A stretch of DNA of 64,000 nucleotides. Source: Caballeronia catudaia (lineage in GTDB: Bacteria; Pseudomonadota; Gammaproteobacteria; Burkholderiales; Burkholderiaceae). A program made the translations under genes and the position numbers. The notes under the pieces were generated by a model that saw only the letters and a list, made by a program, of their open reading frames with translations, was not told the DNA's origin and made no database searches. The stretch covers positions 124,001 through 188,000 of the forward strand of contig NZ_FCOF02000010.1 in NCBI RefSeq assembly GCF_001544755.2, read 5' to 3'. Numbering within the stretch: position 1 is the first letter of the stretch; each line of letters starts with the position of its first letter. This document shows positions 32,932-41,352 of the stretch, one piece after another.

Positions 32932-34125
32932 TTATTCCACCGCGCCACCCGCGAACCACGCGGCCACTTTCTGGCGCTCCGCATCCGTCATCTGCGTCAC
33001 ATTGCCGAGCGGCATCGCCTTCAGCGTCACGGCCTGCTGATGCACGCGTTGCGCGTTCAGCTTGATTTCGGCGGGCGTATCGAGCAGTACGCCAGCGGGC
33101 GCGCTGCCCATCATCGTTGGATGCGCGGAGTGGCAGGTCGCGCAGCGCTGCTGGATGATGGGCTGAATGTCGGCGACCTTGATCGTCGGCGCACCGGCGG
33201 CTTGAGCGACCGGCACCGTGGGCGCGGGCATCGTCCATGCGAACGCGCCGAGCACCAGCACGAGGCCCGCAACCGGCATGTACCACAGGACCTGGCCGCG
33301 ATGGCGCATGACGAAGAACTGGCGGATGAGCGCGCCCGCCAGCATGATTAGGATGAGCAGCACCCAGTTGTACTTGTGCGTGTAGGTCATCGCGTAGTGA
33401 TTCGACAGCATCGCGAACACGACCGGCAGCGTGAAGTACGTGTTGTGCACCGAGCGCTGCTTGCCGCGCTTGCCGTAGATCGCGTTCGGCGTCTCGCCCT
33501 TGAGCATCGCCGCGACCATCTTGCGCTGCCCCGGAATGATGACGAAGAACACGTTCGCCGACATGATCGTCGCGAGCATAGCGCCGGTGATCAGATAGGC
33601 GGCGCGGCCGGCGAACACGTGGCACGCGATCCACGCGGCGACCAGCACGTAGATGCCCACGCAAATGCCGAGCAGCTTGTCGTTGGTGCCGAGCAGGCGG
33701 CAGAGCGAGTCGTAGACGATCCAGCCGGCCATCAGAAAGCCGAGCGCGGCGGAGACGGCGACGACCGGGCCCATGTCGAGCACGCTCTTGTCGATCAGAT
33801 AAGTGCTCGGCGACATCAGATACAGCACGAAGAAGAGGCCGAAGCCCGACATCCACGTGGTGTATGACGGCCAGAACGACCAATGCAGATGCTCCGGCAT
33901 GTCCGAGGGCGCGACGGAATACTTCTGCATGTGATAAAAGCCGCCGCCGTGGACGTGCCAGAAGTCGCCGAACACGCCGCGTCGGCGCGCGTTCGGGTCC
34001 GTGGGCGGTTTCAAACTGTTGTCGAGCGCGACGAAATAGAACGATTCGCCGATCCACGCGATCGCGACGATGACGTGCAGACAGCGCAATACGAGATTGA
34101 GCCAGTCGGTGACAAAGCCTTCCAT
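32932..34125 (-). CDS. puuD: Membrane urate hydroxylase PuuD with C-terminal cytochrome c domain
   Basis: PuuD oxidises urate to 5-hydroxyisourate, passing electrons to a fused cytochrome c instead of making peroxide. The 397-residue protein has eight or nine membrane helices (VLRCLHVIVAIAWIGESFYF first, including the conserved His) and a periplasmic C-terminal domain with the haem motif CATCHSAHP and distal methionines in LKAMPLGNVTQMT. ATG 34125 has GGAGGAG just upstream; a GTG four codons earlier is possible. It lies downstream of uraH, which uses its product. Confidence 0.95.
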   Translation of the reverse strand: MEGFVTDWLNLVLRCLHVIVAIAWIGESFYFVALDNSLKPPTDPNARRRGVFGDFWHVHGGGFYHMQKYSVAPSDMPEHLHWSFWPSYTTWMSGFGLFFVLYLMSPSTYLIDKSVLDMGPVVAVSAALGFLMAGWIVYDSLCRLLGTNDKLLGICVGIYVLVAAWIACHVFAGRAAYLITGAMLATIMSANVFFVIIPGQRKMVAAMLKGETPNAIYGKRGKQRSVHNTYFTLPVVFAMLSNHYAMTYTHKYNWVLLILIMLAGALIRQFFVMRHRGQVLWYMPVAGLVLVLGAFAWTMPAPTVPVAQAAGAPTIKVADIQPIIQQRCATCHSAHPTMMGSAPAGVLLDTPAEIKLNAQRVHQQAVTLKAMPLGNVTQMTDAERQKVAAWFAGGAVE

Positions 34126-34190
34126 GTACTCCTCCACTACCGATTCGTTATGTGCTTGTGCGGTTCAAGCTGTGTTTTGACTTTCGCTCA

Positions 34191-34222
34191 GCTTCCGCTT
34201 CAGCTTGCGCTTCAGCTTCCGC
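34191..34222. repeat. Imperfect 12-base tandem repeat at the uraH stop
   Basis: Units GCTTCCGCTTCA, GCTTGCGCTTCA and GCTTCCGC occur head to tail, with a further diverged unit just before. The repeat includes the uraH stop codon (34212-34214, minus strand) and the last two codons. Confidence 0.7.
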
Positions 34223-34565
34223 GATAGGTGCTGTACGCCCAGGGCGACACGAGCAGCGGCACGTGATAGTGCGCGCCCGAATCCGCGATGCCGAAACGCA
34301 GCGCCACGCGATCGACGAAGCGCGGCTCGGGCACTTTCACGCCGAGCGCCGCGAAGTAATCGCCTGCATGGAACACGAGCTCGTATTCGCCGGTTTCGAA
34401 TTCGGCGCCTTCGAGCAGCGGCGCGTCGGCGCGGCCGTCGTCGTTCGTGTGGATGGTCTTGATCGCGCGGCGGGCGTCGCCGTTGAGCGCGAACAACTCG
34501 ACTTTGAGATGCGCGCCCGGGCGGCCGTGCGCGGTGTCGAGGACGTGGGTAGTGAGCTTGCCCAT
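34212..34565 (-). CDS. uraH: 5-hydroxyisourate hydrolase (transthyretin-like)
   Basis: UraH hydrolyses 5-hydroxyisourate to OHCU. The 117-residue protein has all family marks: LTTHVLDTAHGRPG at the N-terminus, IKTIHTNDDGRAD with the active-site region arginine close by (RRAIK), HYHVPLLVSPWAYSTYRGS at the C-terminus with the invariant terminal YRGS. It precedes puuD on the minus strand, 86 bases away, and supplies the enzyme between PuuD and UraD. It is divergent from the 8-oxoguanine deaminase gene. Confidence 0.96.
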   Translation of the reverse strand: MGKLTTHVLDTAHGRPGAHLKVELFALNGDARRAIKTIHTNDDGRADAPLLEGAEFETGEYELVFHAGDYFAALGVKVPEPRFVDRVALRFGIADSGAHYHVPLLVSPWAYSTYRGS

Positions 34566-35029
34566 TCGCAGTTTCCTTGAGTTGTGCGAGATCCGGCGTT
34601 GCGCATCGATCCGAAATTCGGCACCGGGTCCATTCTGGTGCGTCTGCGGCGGATCGAGGCTCCACGTCAGTGGCTACATACCCGTCGGCGTTTCAGATGC
34701 GCGCCGTGTACTGCATTGTAGAAATTTGAGACGCGGTGTGCGTCCGCGATAGGAAAGATAATGCCTGGCGCATGACAGCGGCGCGTAAGGCTTTGGACAT
34801 AGCCTTCCGGACGGCTCACCGGTCGATGCTAGCCGCGCCAAAAATCGCGAATATATTGCGGGCGTGAAGACGACTATGACGGCGGACTGATTGCGTCCCG
34901 TTTTTTGGCTGCGGACAGTGGCGATGCGCGCGATATCGATGGATATTGGCGGCGTCCCGAAGACGGCGGCCGACGCTGGGTAACCGGGGCTTTTTCTGGT
35001 TTCCCGACGTTTTCTGGAGAGCAAAGCCG
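34566..35029. other. 464-bp divergent intergenic region, uraH / 8-oxoguanine deaminase
   Basis: No gene is supported. The region should contain promoters for both directions and is a candidate target for the LysR or GntR regulators of the purine block, but I found neither the TTGTYGACAA motif nor the ACTATATGT motif in it. GGAGA at about 35016-35020 serves the downstream ATG. Confidence 0.45.
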
Positions 35030-36388
35030 ATGCAACGCAGTCTTTTGGTCAAGAACGCCCACATGCTCGTCACGATGGACGAGCGACGCCGCGAAATCGC
35101 CGATGGCGGCCTGTATATCGAAGGCAACCGCATCGTCGCGGCGGGTCCGACGAGCGAGCTCCCGTCCAGCGCCGACGACGTGCTCGACATGCGCGGCCAT
35201 CTCGTGATTCCGGGCCTCGTCAATACGCACCATCACATGTATCAGAGCCTGACGCGCGCGATTCCCGCCGCGCAGAACGCCGAGCTGTTCGGCTGGCTCA
35301 CGAATCTCTACAAAATCTGGGCGCATCTGACGCCGGAGATGATCGCCGTCTCGACCCAGACCGCGATGGCCGAACTGCTGCTGTCCGGTTGCACGACGTC
35401 GAGCGACCATCTGTATATCTATCCGAACGGCAGCCGGCTCGACGACAGCATCGCGGCGGCGCGTGAGATCGGCATGCGCTTTCACGCGGCGCGCGGCAGC
35501 ATGAGTGTCGGGCAGAAGGACGGCGGCTTGCCGCCCGATTCGGTCGTCGAAAAGGAGGATGCGATCCTAAGGGACTCGCAGCGCCTGATCGAGACGTATC
35601 ACGATGAAGGCCGCTACGCGATGCTGCGCGTGGTCGTGGCGCCGTGCTCGCCGTTTTCGGTGAGCCGCGAACTGATGCGCGACGCGGCGCTGCTCGCGCG
35701 CGAATATGGCGTGTCGCTGCACACGCATCTGGCCGAGAACGTGAACGATGTCGCGTACAGCCGCGAGAAATTCGGCATGACGCCCGCCGAATACGCCGAA
35801 GATCTCGGCTGGGTCGGCCGTGACGTGTGGCATGCGCACTGCGTGCAGCTCGACGAGGCGGGCATCGATCTGTTCGCGCGCACGGGCACGGGCGTCGCGC
35901 ATTGTCCGTGCTCGAACATGCGGCTCGCATCCGGCATTGCGCCGATCCGTGCGATGCGCGACGCGGGCGTGCCGGTGGGCATTGGCGTGGATGGGTCGGC
36001 ATCGAACGATGGCGCGCAGATGGTCGCGGAAGTGCGACAGGCGTTGTTGCTGCAGCGAGTCGGGTTCGGGCCGGACGCGATGACCGCGCGCGAGGCGCTC
36101 GAAATCGCGACGCTCGGTGGGGCGAAAGTGCTCAACCGCGATGACATCGGTGCGCTGGCGCCTGGCATGGCGGCGGATTTCGTTTCGTTCGACCTGTCGC
36201 AGCCGGCGTTCGCGGGCGCGCTGCACGATCCGGTGGCGGCGCTTGTGTTCTGCGCGCCGTCGCAGGTGTCGACCAGTGTGGTCGACGGGAAGGTTGTGGT
36301 GAAGGAGGGGCGGCTGACTACGGTCGATCTTGGCGTTGTCCTGGAGCGGCACAATCGCTTGGCGCGGGAGTTGGTTGAGGCTTCTTGA
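35030..36388 (+). CDS. 8-oxoguanine deaminase (amidohydrolase, ATZ/TRZ group)
   Basis: The 452-residue metal-dependent amidohydrolase probably deaminates 8-oxoguanine to urate. Metal ligands are seen in PGLVNTHHHMYQSL (H-x-H), HTHLAENVNDV, WHAHCVQLDEAGI and IGVDGSASNDGAQM (Asp). The LAENVNDVAYSREKFGMTP and ASNDG segments are typical of the 8-oxoguanine group, and guanine deaminase or a related hydrolase is the alternative. Location next to urate-degrading genes and a nucleoside importer fits. The ATG at 35030 is preceded by GGAGA; 28 upstream in-frame codons are not conserved-looking. Confidence 0.88.
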   Translation: MQRSLLVKNAHMLVTMDERRREIADGGLYIEGNRIVAAGPTSELPSSADDVLDMRGHLVIPGLVNTHHHMYQSLTRAIPAAQNAELFGWLTNLYKIWAHLTPEMIAVSTQTAMAELLLSGCTTSSDHLYIYPNGSRLDDSIAAAREIGMRFHAARGSMSVGQKDGGLPPDSVVEKEDAILRDSQRLIETYHDEGRYAMLRVVVAPCSPFSVSRELMRDAALLAREYGVSLHTHLAENVNDVAYSREKFGMTPAEYAEDLGWVGRDVWHAHCVQLDEAGIDLFARTGTGVAHCPCSNMRLASGIAPIRAMRDAGVPVGIGVDGSASNDGAQMVAEVRQALLLQRVGFGPDAMTAREALEIATLGGAKVLNRDDIGALAPGMAADFVSFDLSQPAFAGALHDPVAALVFCAPSQVSTSVVDGKVVVKEGRLTTVDLGVVLERHNRLARELVEAS

Positions 36389-36409
36389 AGGTTTGATTGG
36401 TCACGCCCC

Positions 36410-37342
36410 TCAGGGCTGATCGATCAAAGACCGCGTGGCCTCGGCCACAAGCCCCCGCAACCATCGAACTTCATCCGAGTAATGACACCGCTCATGCCAC
36501 AACTGGTAATACTGCATAGGCGGGAAATCGAGCGGCGCGGGCACGACCGCGAGCGGCAGAAACCGCGCGTAGTGATCGGCAAAGAGCCGCGTCGTCGTAA
36601 AAACGAGATCCGACTTGATCAATACGTAAGGCGCGAGGTTGAAGTAAGGCAACGTAACGACGACATGACGCTTCAAACGCTCGCGAGCGAGATGCACGTC
36701 GATAGCACCACGCTGCCCGACGGAATAAGGCGTCGGCGCCAGATGCGGCGCGTTGAGATATTGATCGAGCGTGAGCCCGCCGCGCTTCGCGAACGGATGC
36801 GTGTTGCTGACGAGACACACGATCTTGTCGACGAACAGGTTCGAAAGATGCAGTTGCTCGGGCGGCTCCGGCCAGTTACCGACGACGATATCGAGCTTGC
36901 CGTCTTCCAGCGCGAGCTCGTAATCGAACGCCGGCCCGAGCGAATGAAACTCGAGCGTCGCGTCGGGCGCGGCCTGCCGGAATCGTTCGACGACCGTCGG
37001 CACGAACAGCACGTTCAGATAATCTGGGCAGCCGATGCGATAGCACCGGACCGATGTGGAAGGATCGAAGTTGTGCTGCTGGACCTTGATGCGCTCGATC
37101 TCGCGCAGCGCGTTCTGCGTGGGCTCGAGGAGACGCAAGCCATACTCGGTCGGCACCATGCCGGACTTGCCGCGCACGAGGAGAGGATCGCCCGTGATAT
37201 CGCGCAGACGCCGCAAGGCTGCGCTGATGGCGGGTTGCGACTGATTGAGCTTGACGGCCGCGCGCGTCACGCTGCGTTCCATCAGTAGGGTGTGCAAGAC
37301 GCGCAATAAGTACGTATCGATCGCCTCGCGTTGCTGACTCAT
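36410..37342 (-). CDS. LysR family transcriptional regulator
   Basis: The 310-residue regulator has an N-terminal winged HTH (YLLRVLHTLLMERSVTRAAV, then LNQSQPAISAALRRLRDI) and a C-terminal effector domain of periplasmic-binding fold (SVRCYRIGCPDYLNVLFVP, DIVVGNWPEPPEQLHLSNLF). GGAG lies five bases before the ATG. It sits between the 8-oxoguanine deaminase gene (convergent) and the nucleoside ABC operon (divergent), so it most likely controls one or both, with a purine-type inducer. A candidate operator lies just upstream. Confidence 0.93.
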   Translation of the reverse strand: MSQQREAIDTYLLRVLHTLLMERSVTRAAVKLNQSQPAISAALRRLRDITGDPLLVRGKSGMVPTEYGLRLLEPTQNALREIERIKVQQHNFDPSTSVRCYRIGCPDYLNVLFVPTVVERFRQAAPDATLEFHSLGPAFDYELALEDGKLDIVVGNWPEPPEQLHLSNLFVDKIVCLVSNTHPFAKRGGLTLDQYLNAPHLAPTPYSVGQRGAIDVHLARERLKRHVVVTLPYFNLAPYVLIKSDLVFTTTRLFADHYARFLPLAVVPAPLDFPPMQYYQLWHERCHYSDEVRWLRGLVAEATRSLIDQP

Positions 37343-37351
37343 GTTATCTCC

Positions 37352-37394
37352 ACTATATGTTCTGGCTGATCGACGCAGGGATGCGACATATAGT
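37352..37394. promoter_or_regulatory. Candidate LysR operator: inverted repeat ACTATATGT ... ACATATAGT
   Basis: Perfect 9-base inverted arms at 37352-37360 and 37386-37394 are separated by 25 bases. A second nested pair, TTCTGG (37360-37365) and CCAGAA (37408-37413), flanks the same axis. The location, 10-70 bases upstream of lysR in the divergent region before the ABC operon, is where LysR regulators normally bind. Confidence 0.55.
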
Positions 37395-37612
37395 TTTTAA
37401 TATGACACCAGAATTTCGTCAAGGTGTGGGTTACCCGCAAATAGCGGCTGGGCGGCACGTGGCGCACTATTTTGAGTTATCGACTTAGCGTTCCGAATTC
37501 TGTAAATTCTGCCCGCGGTCCAATTCGCGCGACATCGCAATGTCACGCACCGGTTCCGCGGTAACTTTTCCAGCCCGGCCTGCTCGGTGGCCGGGCGCAT
37601 TTCTGGATTTCA

Positions 37613-39187
37613 ATGGGCGACGCCATCATCTCGTCGACGACGCCACCGCGCCTGGCGTTGTCCGGTATCAGCAAGCAGTATCCGTCGGTCAAGGCGAACG
37701 ACGGCGTGAACCTCATCGTGATGCCGGGCGAGATCCACGCCGTGCTCGGCGAAAACGGCGCGGGCAAGTCCACGCTGATGAAGATCATTTACGGCGCCGT
37801 GCGACCCGACGAGGGCGAGATCCGCTGGCAGGGCGAAGCCGTCGAGATCGGCAGCCCGGCGGCGGCGCGCAAGCTCGGCATCGGCATGGTCTTTCAGCAC
37901 TTTTCGCTGTTCGAGACGTTGACGTTGGCCGAGAACATCGCGCTCGCGCTCGACGATAAATTCGACATGAAGGCGCTGGGCAAGCGCATCCGCGAAGTGT
38001 CGAAGGATTACGGGCTCGATGTCGATCCGCAGCGCCACGTGCACAGCCTCACCGTCGGCGAGCGGCAGCGCGTGGAAATCGTGCGATGCCTCCTGCAGAA
38101 TCCGCGGCTGCTCATCATGGACGAGCCGACTTCCGTGCTCACGCCGCAGGCGGTCCAGAAGCTTTTCAAGGTGCTGCGCCGGCTCGCGTCGGAAGGCTGC
38201 AGCATTCTCTACATCAGCCACAAGCTCGACGAAATCCAGTCGCTCTGCGAGAACGCCACCGTGATGCGCGGCGGGCGCGTGACCGGCAACGTCGATCCGC
38301 GCCGCGAAACGCACGCGTCGCTCGCGCAGTTGATGGTCGGCCATTCGCTGCCCGATTACACGCGCCGTGAGCACCGGCCGGGCGAGGTGCGCCTCGCCGT
38401 GAAGAACCTGTCGGTCGCGAGCCCCGATCCGTTCGGCACGTCGCTCGACAACGTCTCGTTTGCCGTGCACGCGGGCGAAATTTTCGGCATCGCGGGCGTG
38501 TCGGGGAACGGTCAGGCGGAACTGCTCGCGGCGCTGTCGGGCGAAATCCGCGACAAGCACGTCGCGGCCGATGCCGTCTCGATCTGCGGCAAGCCCGCCG
38601 CGCGTCTCACCGCGGGCGGCCGCCGGCGCCGGGGCTTTGCATTCGTGCCCGAGGAACGGCTGGGACGCGGCGCGGTGCCCGCGATGTCGCTCGCCGATAA
38701 CGGCCTGCTCACCGCGCATCGCGAAAATCTGGTGCGCGGCGGCTGGATCAAATCGAACGCGGTAAAGGCGTTCGCGGACCGCTGCATCCAATCGTTCGAC
38801 GTGCGCTGCGGCGGCAGCCATGCGCTCGCGCAAAGCCTGTCGGGCGGCAACTTGCAGAAGTTCATCGTCGGGCGCGAGATTCTGCAGGAGCCGAAGGTGC
38901 TCGTCGTCGCGCAGCCGACCTGGGGCGTCGATGTCGGCGCGGCGGGCTTCATCCGTCAGCAGTTGCTCGACCTCTCGGCGCGCGGCGTCGCGATCCTCGT
39001 CATTTCCGAAGAGCTCGAAGAACTGTTCGACATCTGCGACCGGCTCGCCGTGATCGCGCGCGGCAAGCTCTCGCCGGTGCGCAAGACGAGCGAAACCAAC
39101 GCGGAGGAAGTCGGCCTCTTCATGGCCGGTCTCTTCGATGGCAAGGCCGCGCCCGCAGCCGGGCATGACTCACTTCTCGAGCATTAA
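37613..39187 (+). CDS. Nucleoside ABC transporter, ATPase with two nucleotide-binding domains
   Basis: The 524-residue protein is a fused double ATPase of the sugar/nucleoside importer type. The first domain has GENGAGKSTLMKIIYGA, LTVGERQRVEIVR and LLIMDEPTSVLTPQ. The second has a degenerate Walker A (GVSGNGQAELLAALSG) with LSGGNLQKFIVGREIL and VVAQPTWGVDVGAAG, where the Walker B glutamate region is altered to QPTWG. That asymmetry is normal for BMP-linked importers. It starts the four-gene transport operon, with two permeases and a BMP binding protein following. Confidence 0.93.
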   Translation: MGDAIISSTTPPRLALSGISKQYPSVKANDGVNLIVMPGEIHAVLGENGAGKSTLMKIIYGAVRPDEGEIRWQGEAVEIGSPAAARKLGIGMVFQHFSLFETLTLAENIALALDDKFDMKALGKRIREVSKDYGLDVDPQRHVHSLTVGERQRVEIVRCLLQNPRLLIMDEPTSVLTPQAVQKLFKVLRRLASEGCSILYISHKLDEIQSLCENATVMRGGRVTGNVDPRRETHASLAQLMVGHSLPDYTRREHRPGEVRLAVKNLSVASPDPFGTSLDNVSFAVHAGEIFGIAGVSGNGQAELLAALSGEIRDKHVAADAVSICGKPAARLTAGGRRRRGFAFVPEERLGRGAVPAMSLADNGLLTAHRENLVRGGWIKSNAVKAFADRCIQSFDVRCGGSHALAQSLSGGNLQKFIVGREILQEPKVLVVAQPTWGVDVGAAGFIRQQLLDLSARGVAILVISEELEELFDICDRLAVIARGKLSPVRKTSETNAEEVGLFMAGLFDGKAAPAAGHDSLLEH

Positions 39188-39191
39188 GCCG

Positions 39192-40298
39192 ATGATCTTT
39201 CCCTATCGACTCGAAGCGCGCGCGACGCCCTCGCGCGCCATGCAGCTCGCCGTACCGGTGGCCGCCGCCGTCGCGACGCTCGTCATCGGCTTTCTGATTT
39301 TCAGTCTCGTCGGCCAGGACCCGCTGCGCGCGATGCACGCGTTCTTCATCGAGCCGCTCTCCAGCATCAACGGCTGGTCGGAGCTCGTTCTGAAAGCGTC
39401 GCCGCTTTGCCTGATCGCCCTCGGGCTCGCGGTCGGGTATCGCGCGAACGTGTGGAACATTGGCGCGGAAGGGCAGATGCTGCTCGGCGGCATCGTCGCG
39501 GGCGGCATCGCGATTCATGCCGGCGATACCTCCGGCTGGTGGACGCTGCCTCTGATGATGCTGGGCGGCATCGTCGGCGGCATGATCTGGGCGGCGATTC
39601 CCGCGCTGCTCAAGAGCCGCTTCAACACGAACGAAATCCTGACGAGCCTGATGCTCACCTACGTGGCGACGCAACTGCTGATCTATCTCGTCAGCGGCCC
39701 GTGGCGCGATCCCGAAGGCATGAACTTCCCGATCTCGGCGATGTTCGGCGACGACGCGCTGTTCCCGCGCCTCTACGGCGACTGGCACTGGACGTGGCTG
39801 AAGGGCACGCGCATCAACGCGTCGGTGTTTCTGACGGCGATCGCGATTCCGCTCGTGTGGATTTTCATGCGCAAGAGTTTCGCGGGCTTCCGAATGAACG
39901 TCGGCGGTCTTGCGCCGCTCGCCGCGCGCTACGCCGGTTTCTCCGACAAGAAAACGATCTGGACGTCGCTGCTGCTCTCCGGCGGCCTCGCGGGGCTCGC
40001 CGGCATGGGCGAAGTGGCCGGGCCGATCGGCCAGCTTCAGGCGGGCTGGTCGCCGGGCTATGGCTTCACCGCGATCATCGTCGTGTTCGTCGGGCGGCTG
40101 CATCCGGTGGGCATCGTGCTCGCGAGCCTCCTGATGGCGCTGCTCTATCTCGGCGGCGAAGCGGTGCAGACCTCGCTGCAATTGCCGCAAGCGCTCGCGG
40201 GCGTGTTTCAGGGCTTGCTGCTCTTCTGTCTGCTCGGCTGCGATCTGTTCGTGAATTACCGCATCAAGCGCAGGACGCCTGCGCATCACGCCGCTTGA
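39192..40298 (+). CDS. Nucleoside ABC transporter, permease
   Basis: The 368-residue BPD_transp_2 family permease has about ten helices, with GLAVGYRANVWNIGAEGQML, the family hallmark, and a cytoplasmic FRMNVGGLAPLAARYAGFSDKK segment. The ATG at 39192, five bases after the ATPase stop, is preferred; ATG 39165 would overlap the ATPase gene by 23 bases. It pairs with the following permease. Confidence 0.92.
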   Translation: MIFPYRLEARATPSRAMQLAVPVAAAVATLVIGFLIFSLVGQDPLRAMHAFFIEPLSSINGWSELVLKASPLCLIALGLAVGYRANVWNIGAEGQMLLGGIVAGGIAIHAGDTSGWWTLPLMMLGGIVGGMIWAAIPALLKSRFNTNEILTSLMLTYVATQLLIYLVSGPWRDPEGMNFPISAMFGDDALFPRLYGDWHWTWLKGTRINASVFLTAIAIPLVWIFMRKSFAGFRMNVGGLAPLAARYAGFSDKKTIWTSLLLSGGLAGLAGMGEVAGPIGQLQAGWSPGYGFTAIIVVFVGRLHPVGIVLASLLMALLYLGGEAVQTSLQLPQALAGVFQGLLLFCLLGCDLFVNYRIKRRTPAHHAA

Positions 40299-40312
40299 GA
40301 GGGCACGAGAAC

Positions 40313-41242
40313 ATGGATATCAATCAAGCCAGCAATCTTGCGTCGAGCGCCGTGATCGCCGCCATTCCGCTGATGTACGCCGGCGCGGGCGAGCTCGTCG
40401 CGGAGAAGTCGGGCGTGCTCAATCTCGGCGTCGAAGGCATGATGCTGATGGGCGCGGTCACGGGCTACGCCGTGACCGCGATCACCGGCAATCCGTGGCT
40501 CGGGATCGTCGCGTCGGTGTTCGCCGGGCTCGCGATGGCGCTGCTCTTCGGCTTTCTCACCATCACGATGCTCGCCAATCAGGTCGCCACGGGCCTCTCG
40601 CTGACGATCTTCGGCATCGGCTTTTCGGCGTATATCGGCAAGCCGTACACGTCGGCGGCGGTGCGCTCGACCATCGACGTGATGCCGGTTCCCGGCCTTT
40701 CATCGATTCCCGTGCTCGGCCCCGCGATTTTTTCGCTCACGCCGCTCGGCTATCTCGCGTTCATCATGTTCGCGGTGATCGGCTGGTTCCTCTACAAGAC
40801 GCGCGCGGGTCTCGTGCTGCGTTCGGTCGGCGAATCGCCTTCGGTCGCGCATTCGGTGGGCTTTCCCGTCGTCGGCGTGCGCTACGGTGCGACGCTCTTC
40901 GGTGGCGCGATGGCGGGCATCGCGGGCGGCTATTACTCGATCGTCTATCTGCACGTATGGCAGGAGCAACTGACTTCGGGGCGCGGCTGGATCGCGCTCG
41001 CACTGGTCGTGTTCGCGACGTGGCGTCCGGGGCGGCTGCTCATCGGCGCGCTGCTCTTCGGCGCGGTGATGGCGCTGCAGTTCTATGCGCAGGCCATCGG
41101 CGTGCCAGTGCCGACGCAGTTCCTCGCGATGCTGCCGTATCTCGCGACCATCGTCGTGCTGGTGCTCATCTCGCGCAATCCGAACACGATCAAGCTCAAC
41201 GCGCCGGCCTCGCTGGGCAAGCCGTTTTTCGCGGCGAGTTAG
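40313..41242 (+). CDS. Nucleoside ABC transporter, permease
   Basis: The second permease (309 residues) begins with a short N-terminus, then IPLMYAGAGELVAEKSGVLN and LGVEGMMLMGAVTGY, the counterpart of the hallmark in the first permease. The cytoplasmic loop GLVLRSVGESPSVAHSVGF contacts the ATPase. ATG 40313 lies 14 bases after the previous stop. A 110-base gap without a terminator leads to the binding-protein gene. Confidence 0.92.
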   Translation: MDINQASNLASSAVIAAIPLMYAGAGELVAEKSGVLNLGVEGMMLMGAVTGYAVTAITGNPWLGIVASVFAGLAMALLFGFLTITMLANQVATGLSLTIFGIGFSAYIGKPYTSAAVRSTIDVMPVPGLSSIPVLGPAIFSLTPLGYLAFIMFAVIGWFLYKTRAGLVLRSVGESPSVAHSVGFPVVGVRYGATLFGGAMAGIAGGYYSIVYLHVWQEQLTSGRGWIALALVVFATWRPGRLLIGALLFGAVMALQFYAQAIGVPVPTQFLAMLPYLATIVVLVLISRNPNTIKLNAPASLGKPFFAAS

Positions 41243-41352
41243 CCAAACGCTGTTGCTGACGAGCCGCATCGTGTTTCGTCCGCTTTTTTGGCCGACCACA
41301 CTCGGTCACACGCATTCTCGATTTACACACAACATCGACCAGGAGAATCACA

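Noticed and set aside
34566-35029. Conserved operator motifs for the purine regulators in the uraH/8-oxoguanine deaminase gap
   Set aside because: Neither the TTGTYGACAA palindrome nor the ACTATATGT dyad was found there.
39165-39191. Earlier ATG (39165) as the start of the first nucleoside permease
   Set aside because: It would overlap the ATPase gene by 23 bases and add residues unlike the family; ATG 39192 is preferred.
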